Shown piece by piece: positions 25,684-34,049 of a stretch of 64,000 nucleotides of DNA (position 1 is the stretch's first letter; each line of letters starts with the position of its first letter). The stretch spans positions 170,066-234,065 of the forward strand of contig NZ_QZCF01000007.1 in NCBI RefSeq assembly GCF_003591485.1, read 5' to 3'. A program made the translations under genes and the position numbers. This DNA is from Paenibacillus sp. 1011MAR3C5 (GTDB taxonomy: Bacteria; Bacillota; Bacilli; Paenibacillales; Paenibacillaceae). The notes under the pieces are model-generated. The model did no database searches. It was not told where the DNA came from and saw only the letters and a program-made list of their open reading frames with translations.

Positions 25684-26794
25684 ATGATAGACATTACGGT
25701 CAAACAGGATTTGCGTGAAATGGCGAAGCGTCTCCAAGAACTTAGGGGGTCTCTTTGACTTAGATCTGAAGCAGGAGATGATCGCCAACTTCGAAGAGAA
25801 AATGTCGATGCCCGATTTCTGGGACGACAATGAGCGGGCTCAAAGCCTCATTTCCGAACTGAATGCGGTCAAGTCGGTCGTAGAGCAGTATGCCAAGCTG
25901 AACAATGACCATGAAGAGCTCCAGATGATGCTGGAGCTTGCCGAGGAAGAGGACGACGAGTCCATGGGGCAAGAGTTGAAGGAGAGCGTCGAGCAGCTGC
26001 TCGACCGAGTAAGCGACTTCGAATTGCAGCTTTTGCTGAATCAGCCTCATGACAAGCTGAACGCTATCGTAGAGCTGCATCCGGGAGCGGGCGGCACAGA
26101 GTCCCAGGATTGGGGCATGATGCTGTACCGGATGTATACGCGCTGGGCTGAGAAGCGGGGCTTCAAGGTCGAAGTGCTGGATTACCAGGACGGCGACGAG
26201 GCCGGTATCAAGAGTGTCACGATGCTGGTCAAAGGCTATAACGCATACGGTTACTTGAAGGCCGAGAAGGGCGTACATCGACTTGTGCGCATCTCGCCAT
26301 TCGATTCTGCGGGACGCAGGCATACATCCTTCGCCTCCTGCGACGTCATGCCGGAGATCGATGATACCATCGAGATCGAGATTCGGTCGGAAGATCTGAA
26401 GGTGGATACGTACCGTGCTAGCGGCGCCGGCGGACAGCATGTCAATAAGACAGAGTCGGCGATTCGGATTACGCATATGCCGACTGGCGTTGTCGTTGCT
26501 TGTCAGCAAGAGCGCTCGCAGATCGCGAACCGCGATCGGGCGATGAAGATGCTGAGGTCGAAGCTCTACGAACGGAAGATCGAGGAGCAGATGAAGGAGC
26601 TGGCCGAGATTCGCGGCGTACAATCAGACATCGCGTGGGGCAGCCAGATTCGTTCTTACGTATTCCATCCCTATAGCATGGTCAAGGATCACCGCACGTC
26701 GGTGGAGACCGGTAATGTAGGCGCCGTGATGGACGGCGACCTGGATGCGTTCATTGACGGATACTTGCGCAACCAGATTCGTCACGACGCATAA
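25684..26794 (+). CDS. prfB: Peptide chain release factor 2 (programmed +1 frameshift)
   Basis: RF2 ends translation at UAA and UGA. The frame starts at ATG 25684 (MIDITVKQDLREMAKRLQEL) and meets an in-frame TGA at 25756. The ribosome must slip +1 there to continue in the frame that ends at 26794. The full protein is about 369 residues. It contains the GGQ motif in SGAGGQHVNKTESA and the SPF codon-recognition motif in RISPFDSAGRRHTSF. Co-transcribed with secA, as in Bacillus. Confidence 0.97.
25741..25759 (+). promoter_or_regulatory. RF2 autoregulatory frameshift site
   Basis: The signal is CTTAGGGGGTCTCTTTGAC. AGGGGG acts as an internal Shine-Dalgarno, the slip codon is CTT (CUU to UUU), and TGA C is the slow-termination context. 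When RF2 is scarce, termination at TGA is slow and the ribosome shifts +1. All elements of the known prfB signal are intact. Confidence 0.97.
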
Positions 26795-26826
26795 GGAATG
26801 CTTACACGTTTTGCATAGCATAGAGG

Positions 26827-26867
26827 AAGAGTTCCAACACTGTAATGGTGAGGGAACTCTTCTTTTT
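26827..26867 (+). terminator. Terminator after prfB
   Basis: AAGAGTTCC (26827-26835) pairs with GGAACTCTT (26853-26861), followed by CTTTTT. The ribosome site of the next gene starts ten bases later. Confidence 0.75.
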
Positions 26868-26887
26868 GGAATAAGGAGATGATACGA

Positions 26888-27775
26888 GTGGAAGTGGGAA
26901 AGATGAGACGCGGTGACCTGGTAAAGCGAAGAAATCCGCAAGCGCAAATCGTATGGAATATTATGCAGTTATTGCTTGGTGCGATGATCGTAGCGCTGAG
27001 CTTCAACATGTTTTTGGTGCCTAACGGCATTGCATCCGGGGGTGTATCGGGTATTTCGATTTTGGTGCAGAAGTTGACCGGAATTATTCCGGCGCTAACG
27101 CAATGGGCGATTAATATTCCGTTGTTCATTGCAGGTCTGCTGCTGCTCGGACGGAAGTTTGGCGCCAAGACGCTGCTCGGCACATTATTGCTTCCGTTAT
27201 TCGTCTTGTTGACGGCTTCTGTGCCCGCGCCGACAGATAACCCGATCCTGGCCGCTATCTATGGCGGCATCGGGGTTGGTCTAGGCCTTGGATTGGTATT
27301 CCGCGGAGGAGGTTCTACAGGCGGTCTCGACCTGGCAGCCCAACTTCTGCATCGGTATACTGGCCTGCCGTATAGTCTGGCCGTCGTCTGCTTCGATGGC
27401 TGCGTCATTATTGCCGCCGGATTCGTCTTTTCGCCGGAAACCTCGCTTTACGCGCTAATCGGATTATTCGTGACCAGCAAGACGATCGATTTTGTGCAAA
27501 ATGGCCTCCAGCTCTCCAAGGTGGCATTCATCATTAGCGATCATACGGAGGAAGTAGCGCAAGCGATTCTGAATGACTTAGACCGTGGACTTACACGCTT
27601 GGATGGTCATGGCGGCTATACCGGTACAGGACGCACCGTATTGATGGTTGTGGTAGGGCAGAACGAAGTTTCTAAGCTGAAGCAGTTGGTCAGGTCTATA
27701 GATTCAGGCGCTTTTGTCATTATAAGCAATACGGCTGAAGTGCTCGGACAAGGCTTTAAGCTGGATAACGGCTAA
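26888..27775 (+). CDS. YitT-family membrane protein (DUF161/DUF2179)
   Basis: About 295 residues. Five hydrophobic segments occupy the first 190 (for example LLLGAMIVALSFNMFLV, PLFIAGLLLLGRKFG, GLGLVFRGGGSTGGLDLAA). A soluble DUF2179 domain of about 80 residues ends the protein (KVAFIISDHTEEVAQAIL, TGTGRTVLMVVVGQNEVSKL). Members of this family are poorly characterised integral membrane proteins. GTG 26888 has AAGGAG at a good distance; the ATG at 26879 is too close to it. The gene stands alone between the prfB terminator and the arg promoter. Confidence 0.85.
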   Translation: MEVGKMRRGDLVKRRNPQAQIVWNIMQLLLGAMIVALSFNMFLVPNGIASGGVSGISILVQKLTGIIPALTQWAINIPLFIAGLLLLGRKFGAKTLLGTLLLPLFVLLTASVPAPTDNPILAAIYGGIGVGLGLGLVFRGGGSTGGLDLAAQLLHRYTGLPYSLAVVCFDGCVIIAAGFVFSPETSLYALIGLFVTSKTIDFVQNGLQLSKVAFIISDHTEEVAQAILNDLDRGLTRLDGHGGYTGTGRTVLMVVVGQNEVSKLKQLVRSIDSGAFVIISNTAEVLGQGFKLDNG

Positions 27776-27853
27776 AGGGACGAACATTGTCCCGAGCTCC
27801 TGATCATAAATCGTTTTCTCTGCTTTATGACAGAAAAAGACGGCGAATTAGCG

Positions 27854-27888
27854 TTGTATTAATATTAGTATGACTGTATAATAATACA
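27854..27888 (+). promoter_or_regulatory. arg operon promoter overlapping an ARG-box-like palindrome
   Basis: TTGTAT (27854-27859), 17 bases, TATAAT (27877-27882). The -10 lies inside the palindrome TGTATAATAATACA (27875-27888), which resembles the ArgR/AhrC box (TGNAT-AT-rich-ATNCA). A half-match TGTATTAATATTAG lies 20 bases upstream, the spacing of paired ARG boxes. A leader of about 240 bases follows before argC. The rest of the 356-base gap (27776-28131) shows no gene and no T-box motif. Confidence 0.55.
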
Positions 27889-28131
27889 CGACGAACTTAT
27901 ATTTCCACGAACTTCTGAATGATGTACAATAAGAAGTTGTAGATAAAAAACCAGGCTTTTCCTAGAGTCCGGACGAATCTTCACTCGGAACGACATGAGA
28001 AAAGCGCTATACATAAAGCCGAAGCCCCGCGCGATTGCTGCCGGAAATCGGCTTGCCAAGATTAGAGCCGTATTCTGAAGCTGACGGGTCATCCGTCGAT
28101 CAAGCAGCGGTTCGCAAGTGGGGAGAGATGC

Positions 28132-29184
28132 ATGATGAGCAAGAAGATAGGTGTGGCCATTGTTGGTTCCACTGGTTATGGCGGAGTAGAATTGATGCGT
28201 TTGTTAGAGGCGCATCCATATGCTGAGGTGACCTCTGTCATTTCGTCCTCCAGCGCGGGAACGCCGATTGCGGATGGATATCCGCATCTGACCGGCATTC
28301 GCGAAGAACTGCTGGACGGCGTGGATGCGCAGGCCATTAAAGCCAAGGCGGACGTCGTGTTTCTCGCTACGCCTGCGGGTGTGGCATCCAAGCTGGCTCC
28401 GGAATATCTGGAGGCCGGCTTGAAAGTCATTGATTTGTCCGGCGACTTCCGTCTGAAGTCTCCTGCACTGTATGAGCAATGGTACAAGAAGCCTGCAGCG
28501 GATGAAGCGTATTTGCAGAAGGCGGTATTCGGCCTTGCGGAGATCTACGGCGACAATGTGAAGGATGCCGACTTTATCTCCAATCCGGGTTGCTATCCGA
28601 CAGCGACGCTGCTTGGACTCGTACCGGCGATCAAAGCGGGCTTTATCGATCCGGCTTCGATTATTATCGATGCGAAATCCGGCGTCTCCGGCGCAGGCCG
28701 CGGGGCATCCCTGGGTACGCATTATTCGGAATTGAACGAGAACTTCAAAGCCTACAAAGTCAATCAGCATCAGCATGTGCCCGAGATCGAGATGGTGCTT
28801 TCCGATGCGGCGGGTACACCGATCGTAACGACATTTACGACGCATTTAGTACCGATGACGCGCGGCATAATGTCGACGATGTATGCAACGGTCAAGGACA
28901 ACAGAAGCCTTGGCGATTTTATCGAATTGTATAAAGAGTTCTATGAGGGCCGCCGTTTCGTTCGTATTCGTCCGGAAGGACAATGGCCGGGCACGAAGGA
29001 AGTATGGGGCTCCAATTATTGCGATATCGGCTTTGCGGTGGATGCGCGCACGAATCGGGTTACGATAATCTCGGTTATCGACAACCTGGTGAAGGGCGCG
29101 GCAGGCCAAGCAATCCAAAACTTGAATCTTTTGATGGGCTGGGATGAGGCGTCAGGTCTGCAATTCGTTCCTGCTTATCCGTAA
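28132..29184 (+). CDS. argC: N-acetyl-gamma-glutamyl-phosphate reductase
   Basis: Third step of ornithine synthesis: NADPH-dependent reduction of N-acetylglutamyl phosphate. About 350 residues. Rossmann start VAIVGSTGYGGVELMRLLEA, catalytic Cys in SNPGCYPTATLLGL, and HQHVPEIE and PMTRGIMSTMYA near the C-terminus. The start is ATG 28132 or the adjacent ATG 28135 after GGGGAGAG. First gene of the arginine cluster. A 255-base gap with palindromic sequence separates it from argJ. Confidence 0.96.
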   Translation: MMSKKIGVAIVGSTGYGGVELMRLLEAHPYAEVTSVISSSSAGTPIADGYPHLTGIREELLDGVDAQAIKAKADVVFLATPAGVASKLAPEYLEAGLKVIDLSGDFRLKSPALYEQWYKKPAADEAYLQKAVFGLAEIYGDNVKDADFISNPGCYPTATLLGLVPAIKAGFIDPASIIIDAKSGVSGAGRGASLGTHYSELNENFKAYKVNQHQHVPEIEMVLSDAAGTPIVTTFTTHLVPMTRGIMSTMYATVKDNRSLGDFIELYKEFYEGRRFVRIRPEGQWPGTKEVWGSNYCDIGFAVDARTNRVTIISVIDNLVKGAAGQAIQNLNLLMGWDEASGLQFVPAYP

Positions 29185-29439
29185 TTATATTTCATATCGA
29201 ATAGAGTTAAAAAGTTTGCTTTTCAGCACCAAGAAGATTGGACGAAGGTAGGAAATGAGGAACGGAGCGTAGCGTAGCTACGAGAGTACTAAAATGTTTC
29301 CGTAGGAAACATACTTCGAAAGCTTAGGCTTAGTTCCGGCTGAGTTCAATATTCGATGTCGAATAGACTGCTTGAAAAGGCTTCGTGATCAAAAGTGAAC
29401 TTTTTAACTACCTTATGGTAAAGGGAGAAACGATTCACG
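29185..29439. repeat. Intergenic palindromic element between argC and argJ
   Basis: This gap holds no gene. It contains a perfect hairpin ATGTTTCC-GTA-GGAAACAT (29294-29312) and, just upstream, the self-complementary CGTAGCGTAGCTACG. It has no T-run, so it is not a usual terminator. The look is that of a mobile or repetitive intergenic element, but there is no second full copy in this window to prove it. Confidence 0.45.
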
Positions 29440-30681
29440 ATGGGACAGGACACTGCGTCAACTCCGTTCACAGTGGTAGCGGATGGCTCGATTACGACAC
29501 CAAAAGGATTCCGGGCCGGAGGACTTCATTGCGGTTTGAAAAAAACAACACGCCACGATCTGGGAGCGATCGTCTGCGAGGTGCCGGCGACGGCAGCGGG
29601 CGTCTATACGACGAACGTATTCCAGGCGGCTCCTCTGCAAGTAACAAGAGAAAGCATCGCAGCGGAAGGTCTGCTGCAGGCGGTGCTTGTCAATAGCGGC
29701 AATGCCAACGCTTGTACAGGCGAGCAAGGCGATGCGGACGCGTATGAGATGCGTGCCAGATTCGCTGAAGCGATCGGCGTTCCGGCAGACCATGTAGCCG
29801 TAGCGTCGACAGGCGTAATCGGCGAGAATTTGAAGATGGACAAAGTCCGCAGCGGCATTGACGCTCTGCCTTCCCAGCTGGATGGCGGGCAGCCGGGCGC
29901 GGACGGCTTCTGCCAAGCGATTCTGACGACCGATCTGGTACAGAAGATGGTATGCGTGGAGCTTGAGCTTGATGGCAAAACCGTAACGGTTGCCGGTGCA
30001 GCCAAAGGTTCTGGCATGATCCACCCGAATATGGCGACGATGCTCGGCTTTGTGACGACTGACGCGAAGATTGGCAGCGAAGCGCTGCAGGCTCTTTTGC
30101 GCCAGGCGACAGACTATACATTTAATATGATTACCGTTGATGGCGATACGAGTACAAATGATATGCTGGTCGCTTTGGCGAGCGGACTTGTGGACCATGG
30201 CGAGCTTACACCGGAGCATGAAGGCTGGGCGGCCTTTGCTGCCGCGCTGCGTTATGTATGCGAGGTATTGGCCAAAGCGATTGCGAGAGACGGAGAAGGC
30301 GCGACGAAGCTTGTTGAGGTTCAAGTGCATGGGGCGGTCAGCGACGATTCGGCTGCTGCGATTGCCAAGACGGTGATCGGCTCCTCCTTGGTGAAGTCGG
30401 CTGTATTCGGAGCGGATGCCAACTGGGGCCGTATCATTGCGGCGGTTGGCCGTGCGGGACAGCCGGTTAATCCGGCTACGGTCGATATACGGCTTGGCGA
30501 TATCGTGACACTTGAGCAATCCCGTCCGGTGGCCTTCAACGAGGAAGTGGCACTGGAATATTTGAAGGGCGATACCGTTGTGATCGTTGTCGATCTTCAT
30601 AACGGGGAAGGCTCTGCGACAGCTTGGGGCTGTGACCTGACCTATGATTACGTCCGCATTAATGCGGCATATCGGACTTAA
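29440..30681 (+). CDS. argJ: Bifunctional ornithine acetyltransferase/N-acetylglutamate synthase
   Basis: 413 residues, as expected. ArgJ transfers acetyl from N-acetylornithine to glutamate, closing the acetyl cycle, and in many bacteria also makes N-acetylglutamate from acetyl-CoA. The precursor self-cleaves before the Thr in HPNMATMLGF, which is present here. Other landmarks are VFQAAPLQVTRE, LVNSGNANACTG and DGDTSTNDM. It starts at ATG 29440 and is followed 38 bases later by argB. No argA or argE is seen, consistent with the cyclic pathway. Confidence 0.96.
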   Translation: MGQDTASTPFTVVADGSITTPKGFRAGGLHCGLKKTTRHDLGAIVCEVPATAAGVYTTNVFQAAPLQVTRESIAAEGLLQAVLVNSGNANACTGEQGDADAYEMRARFAEAIGVPADHVAVASTGVIGENLKMDKVRSGIDALPSQLDGGQPGADGFCQAILTTDLVQKMVCVELELDGKTVTVAGAAKGSGMIHPNMATMLGFVTTDAKIGSEALQALLRQATDYTFNMITVDGDTSTNDMLVALASGLVDHGELTPEHEGWAAFAAALRYVCEVLAKAIARDGEGATKLVEVQVHGAVSDDSAAAIAKTVIGSSLVKSAVFGADANWGRIIAAVGRAGQPVNPATVDIRLGDIVTLEQSRPVAFNEEVALEYLKGDTVVIVVDLHNGEGSATAWGCDLTYDYVRINAAYRT

Positions 30682-30719
30682 GGAGCCTATAAGGCTGCAG
30701 GGTGGAGGATGAAGCAATA

Positions 30720-31523
30720 ATGGAACAGCGGTTTGTGATGAAATGCGGCGGAAGCACGCTCGCGGCTTTGCCTGACGACTTTTTTGGAGAGCTTCGGGAG
30801 CTGCAGCAATCCGGTGTAAAGCCCGTGATCGTGCATGGTGGCGGACCTGCCATCTCGGAGACGTTGACGAAGCTTGGCATTGAGACGGAATTTGTAAACG
30901 GGCTGCGCAAAACCAATAACGACGTGCTGGATGTTGTGGAGATGGTGCTTGCCGGCCGAATCAATAAAGAAATCGTACGCAAAATCGGAATGAACGGTGC
31001 GCAGGCGCTCGGCTTGTCTGGTGTGGATGGCGGCTTGATCCAGGCCCGTCCGGTTGCGAATGCATCCGAAATCGGATTTGTAGGCGATGTGATGGACGTC
31101 GAGTCCGGCATTATCGAAGGCATTATGGGAATGGGCTACATTCCGGTTATTGCGCCAATCGGGATCGACGCGAGCGGACAGCGCTACAATATTAACGCCG
31201 ATACAGCAGCTGGAGCGGTTGCCTCTCATCTAGGCGTTGAACGTATGATTGTTGTAACGGATGTGCCAGGCATCTTGAAGACGGTGAACGGGGAGAAGCA
31301 CGTGCTTCCTTCGGTTACCGTTGAAGAGATCGAGGAGATGATTGCAAGCGGTGAAATATACGGCGGCATGATTCCTAAGGTACGGGCTGCCATTCAGTGC
31401 ATACAGGGCCGAGTTCGTGAAGTGGTCATCGTTAGCGGGCAAGAAGCAGGTGTATTGACGCGTGCAGTACGCGAAGGCGGCGTCGGCACAAGTATCGTAC
31501 AAAGCAAGCAAAGGCAGGTGTAA
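30720..31523 (+). CDS. argB: N-acetylglutamate kinase
   Basis: Phosphorylates N-acetylglutamate, the second step and usual arginine feedback point. About 267 residues with the amino-acid kinase motifs VMKCGGSTLA, VIVHGGGPAISE, GLSGVDGGLIQA and NINADTAAGAVA. GGTGGAGG lies 11 bases before ATG 30720. A GTG at 30702 in the same frame overlaps that site and is less likely. Followed by argD after 6 bases. Confidence 0.95.
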   Translation: MEQRFVMKCGGSTLAALPDDFFGELRELQQSGVKPVIVHGGGPAISETLTKLGIETEFVNGLRKTNNDVLDVVEMVLAGRINKEIVRKIGMNGAQALGLSGVDGGLIQARPVANASEIGFVGDVMDVESGIIEGIMGMGYIPVIAPIGIDASGQRYNINADTAAGAVASHLGVERMIVVTDVPGILKTVNGEKHVLPSVTVEEIEEMIASGEIYGGMIPKVRAAIQCIQGRVREVVIVSGQEAGVLTRAVREGGVGTSIVQSKQRQV

Positions 31524-31529
31524 GGATAG

Positions 31530-32717
31530 ATGAGCGAGAATAAAACGGCTGCAGCCGGGGCGTCATTGCTTCCTACATACGCGCGATATCCCCTCACGCT
31601 GGTCAAGGGCGAAGGAAGTTGGCTGTGGGATGATGCGGGGAACCGTTATCTGGACTTCATGAGCGGCATTGCCGTTACGAATCTGGGTCATGCGCCAGCA
31701 CGCATTAAGGAAGCGCTCGTGCAGCAATTGGATCAGCTGTGGCATGTGTCCAATCTGTTTCATATACCAAATCAAGCGGATGCGGCCAAGCTGCTGACGG
31801 ACAATAGCTGCGGAGACGCTGTATTCTTCTGCAACTCGGGTGCGGAAGCGAACGAAGCGGCGATCAAGCTGGCTCGCCGTTATCAGCAGCTGGTCCAGAA
31901 CAACGGCCGTTATGAAATTATTACATTCGATCAGTCGTTCCATGGACGCACGCTGGCGACGCTGACGGCAACAGGGCAATCGAAGGTGAAGGAAGGCTTT
32001 GCTCCGCTGCCGGAAGGCTTCAAGTATATTGCTTATAATGATATTGCAGCGCTGGAGTCGGCGGTTAGCGAGAAGACGGCTGCCATTATGCTGGAGCTGG
32101 TTCAGGCGGAAGGCGGCATTCACCCGGTTGACCAGACCTATATCCAGCAAGTTGCCGAATTGTGCAAGCGTGAAGGCATCCTGCTGATCGTCGACGAGAT
32201 TCAGACGGGTATAGGCCGTACAGGCAAGCTGTTCGCTTATGAGCATTTCGGTATCGAGCCGGACATCTTCACACTGGCAAAAGGTCTCGGTAGCGGCTTC
32301 CCAGTTGGCGCAATGGTGGCGAAGGAGAAGCTGCGTGAAGGCTTCAGCGCAGGCAGTCATGGCTCTACCTTCGGCGGTACGCCGATTGCTACGGCGGTCG
32401 TGAAGGCGACGCTTGAAACGATTGTAGGAGACGGCTTGTCCGCTAGAGCGGCGGAGCAAGGCGGGTACTTGATGTCGCAGCTTCGTGAGAAGCTGGCGGG
32501 CTCGAGCTTTGTGAAGGAAGTTCGCGGTCTCGGCTTGCTGGTCGGTATTGAATGCACAGGGCCGGTAGCGGATGTTATCGCAGATGCGCAGAAGCGCGGC
32601 TTGCTTGTCATTACAGCTGGACCGAATGTCGTTCGCTTACTGCCTAACTTGCTGGTAACCAATGAAGAGATCGATGAAGCTGTATCTATTTTGGCGGATC
32701 TGTTGAGCGATAGATAA
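31530..32717 (+). CDS. argD: Acetylornithine aminotransferase
   Basis: PLP-dependent class III aminotransferase, fourth step of the ornithine pathway. 395 residues with FFCNSGAEANEAAIKLAR, SFHGRTLATLTATGQ, VDEIQTGIGRTGKLFAYEH and the PLP lysine in FTLAKGLGSGFPVGAM. It also often serves in lysine synthesis (succinyl-DAP). Its stop is followed by an inverted repeat (GCTCAAAA ... TTTTGAGC, 32716-32750) without a T-run. Confidence 0.95.
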   Translation: MSENKTAAAGASLLPTYARYPLTLVKGEGSWLWDDAGNRYLDFMSGIAVTNLGHAPARIKEALVQQLDQLWHVSNLFHIPNQADAAKLLTDNSCGDAVFFCNSGAEANEAAIKLARRYQQLVQNNGRYEIITFDQSFHGRTLATLTATGQSKVKEGFAPLPEGFKYIAYNDIAALESAVSEKTAAIMLELVQAEGGIHPVDQTYIQQVAELCKREGILLIVDEIQTGIGRTGKLFAYEHFGIEPDIFTLAKGLGSGFPVGAMVAKEKLREGFSAGSHGSTFGGTPIATAVVKATLETIVGDGLSARAAEQGGYLMSQLREKLAGSSFVKEVRGLGLLVGIECTGPVADVIADAQKRGLLVITAGPNVVRLLPNLLVTNEEIDEAVSILADLLSDR

Positions 32718-32935
32718 GCTCAAAAAGGTTTTATAATATGTCTTTTGAGCCAAGGGAAGCGGAAAGAACCAATTGTTATGGAGAAACGAAGTGTTCGCCT
32801 TTGCAGATGGCAGGTTACCTTAGCAACCCAAATTCAAAACCTGCGGGCTGCAACAGCGATCGGAATAATAATTGGTTCTTGTAGCGGTTGTCTTAGACCA
32901 AAAAAGTGCAACTTTTATTGTCATCCATACGAAGT

Positions 32936-33033
32936 GGTTTTGCTCACGCAAAACCTAAGTATCGCTTACGAAGTAAGGTTTGCTCCGCAAACCTAAGCTT
33001 ATGCTTACGAAGTTAGGTTTGCTCCGCAAACCT
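32936..33033. repeat. Three hairpins and a tandem 39-base repeat before argF
   Basis: Within the 333-base gap between argD and argF: GGTTTTGC-TCAC-GCAAAACC (32936-32955), then AGGTTTGC-TCC-GCAAACCT twice (32976-32994 and 33015-33033). The last two belong to near-identical 39-base units that share CTTACGAAGT just before the hairpin. The third hairpin ends three bases before the AGGAGG of argF, so it may affect translation. No gene is visible in the gap. Confidence 0.75.
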
Positions 33034-33050
33034 TTTAGGAGGGAAACAAC

Positions 33051-34007
33051 ATGCAAGTAGTGAACGAGGAAATAGCCCATAGCCTGAAAGGGCGCGACTT
33101 TCTGATGCTGGTTGATTTTACGAAGGAAGAGCTGCACTACCTGATCAACCTGGCTATCGATCTGAAAAGAAAACAAAAGGCCGGCGAAACCCATCATATT
33201 CTGAAGGGCAAGACGCTGGGCATGATTTTCGAAAAATCGTCAACGCGCACGCGCGTTTCGTTCGAAGTAGGCATGTACCAACTCGGCGGTCAAGGTTTGT
33301 TCCTGAGCAGCAACGATCTGCAAATCGGCCGTGGCGAGACCATCTGGGATACCGCTCAGACGCTGTCCCGTTACCTAGACGGCATCATGATCCGTACATT
33401 CGCGCATCGCAAAGTGGTAGAGTTGGCTAGAGGCGCTACGATTCCGGTCATTAACGGTCTGACGGATCTGTCCCATCCTTGCCAAGCGCTGGCCGACTTT
33501 CAGACGATCTATGAGAAGAAGGGTACGCTGGAAGGCCTGAAAATGGCATACATCGGCGATGGCAACAACATGGCGCATTCGCTTATGATGGGCGCTGCCA
33601 AGCTGGGCATGCATATGTCCATTGCAACACCGGAAGGCTACGAGCCAGACTCCGATCTGATTCAACAGACGCAAGCGAATGCGGCTGAGACAGGCTCCCG
33701 CCTTGTTATCTGCCACGATCCGAAGGAAGCTGTTGCCGATGCGGACATCATCTATACCGATGTATGGGCGAGCATGGGTCAAGAAGCAGAGCAGAAGGAA
33801 CGCGAGCTTGCTTTTGCGAACTTCCAGGTGAACGACGAGCTGGCGAAGTACGCGAAGAAAGACTTCCAATTCATGCACTGTCTCCCGGCTCATCGCGGCG
33901 AAGAAGTAAGCGAAAGTGTCATCGATGGCGCGCAATCCATTATTTTCGATCAGGCAGAAAACCGTCTCCATGCGCAAAAAGCGATCATGGCGGCGATCAT
34001 GTCCTAA
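33051..34007 (+). CDS. argF: Ornithine carbamoyltransferase (anabolic)
   Basis: Makes citrulline from ornithine and carbamoyl phosphate. 318 residues with the carbamoyl-phosphate motif SSTRTRVSFE, the LTDLSHPCQALADFQT region and the ornithine-binding HCLPAHRGEEV. Placement in the biosynthetic cluster and the absence of arcA or arcC favour the anabolic enzyme. AGGAGG precedes ATG 33051. carAB is not in the window, unlike the B. subtilis argCJBD-carAB-argF order. Confidence 0.96.
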   Translation: MQVVNEEIAHSLKGRDFLMLVDFTKEELHYLINLAIDLKRKQKAGETHHILKGKTLGMIFEKSSTRTRVSFEVGMYQLGGQGLFLSSNDLQIGRGETIWDTAQTLSRYLDGIMIRTFAHRKVVELARGATIPVINGLTDLSHPCQALADFQTIYEKKGTLEGLKMAYIGDGNNMAHSLMMGAAKLGMHMSIATPEGYEPDSDLIQQTQANAAETGSRLVICHDPKEAVADADIIYTDVWASMGQEAEQKERELAFANFQVNDELAKYAKKDFQFMHCLPAHRGEEVSESVIDGAQSIIFDQAENRLHAQKAIMAAIMS

Positions 34008-34049
34008 TGGCATAGATAATTTATAAGTGAAGGGATGTAAGAGGAGATC

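Noticed and set aside
27776..28131. T-box or other riboswitch in the arg leader
   Set aside because: No T-box motif, no terminator/antiterminator pair recognised; an ArgR-type operator explains the region better.
29458..30717. A 419-codon open frame on the minus strand opposite argJ
   Set aside because: Antisense shadow of argJ; no family resemblance and it spans a gene boundary.
32936..33033. Repeats with spacers that might be a CRISPR array
   Set aside because: Only two 39-base units with no variable spacers and no cas genes; hairpins within units fit an intergenic repeat.
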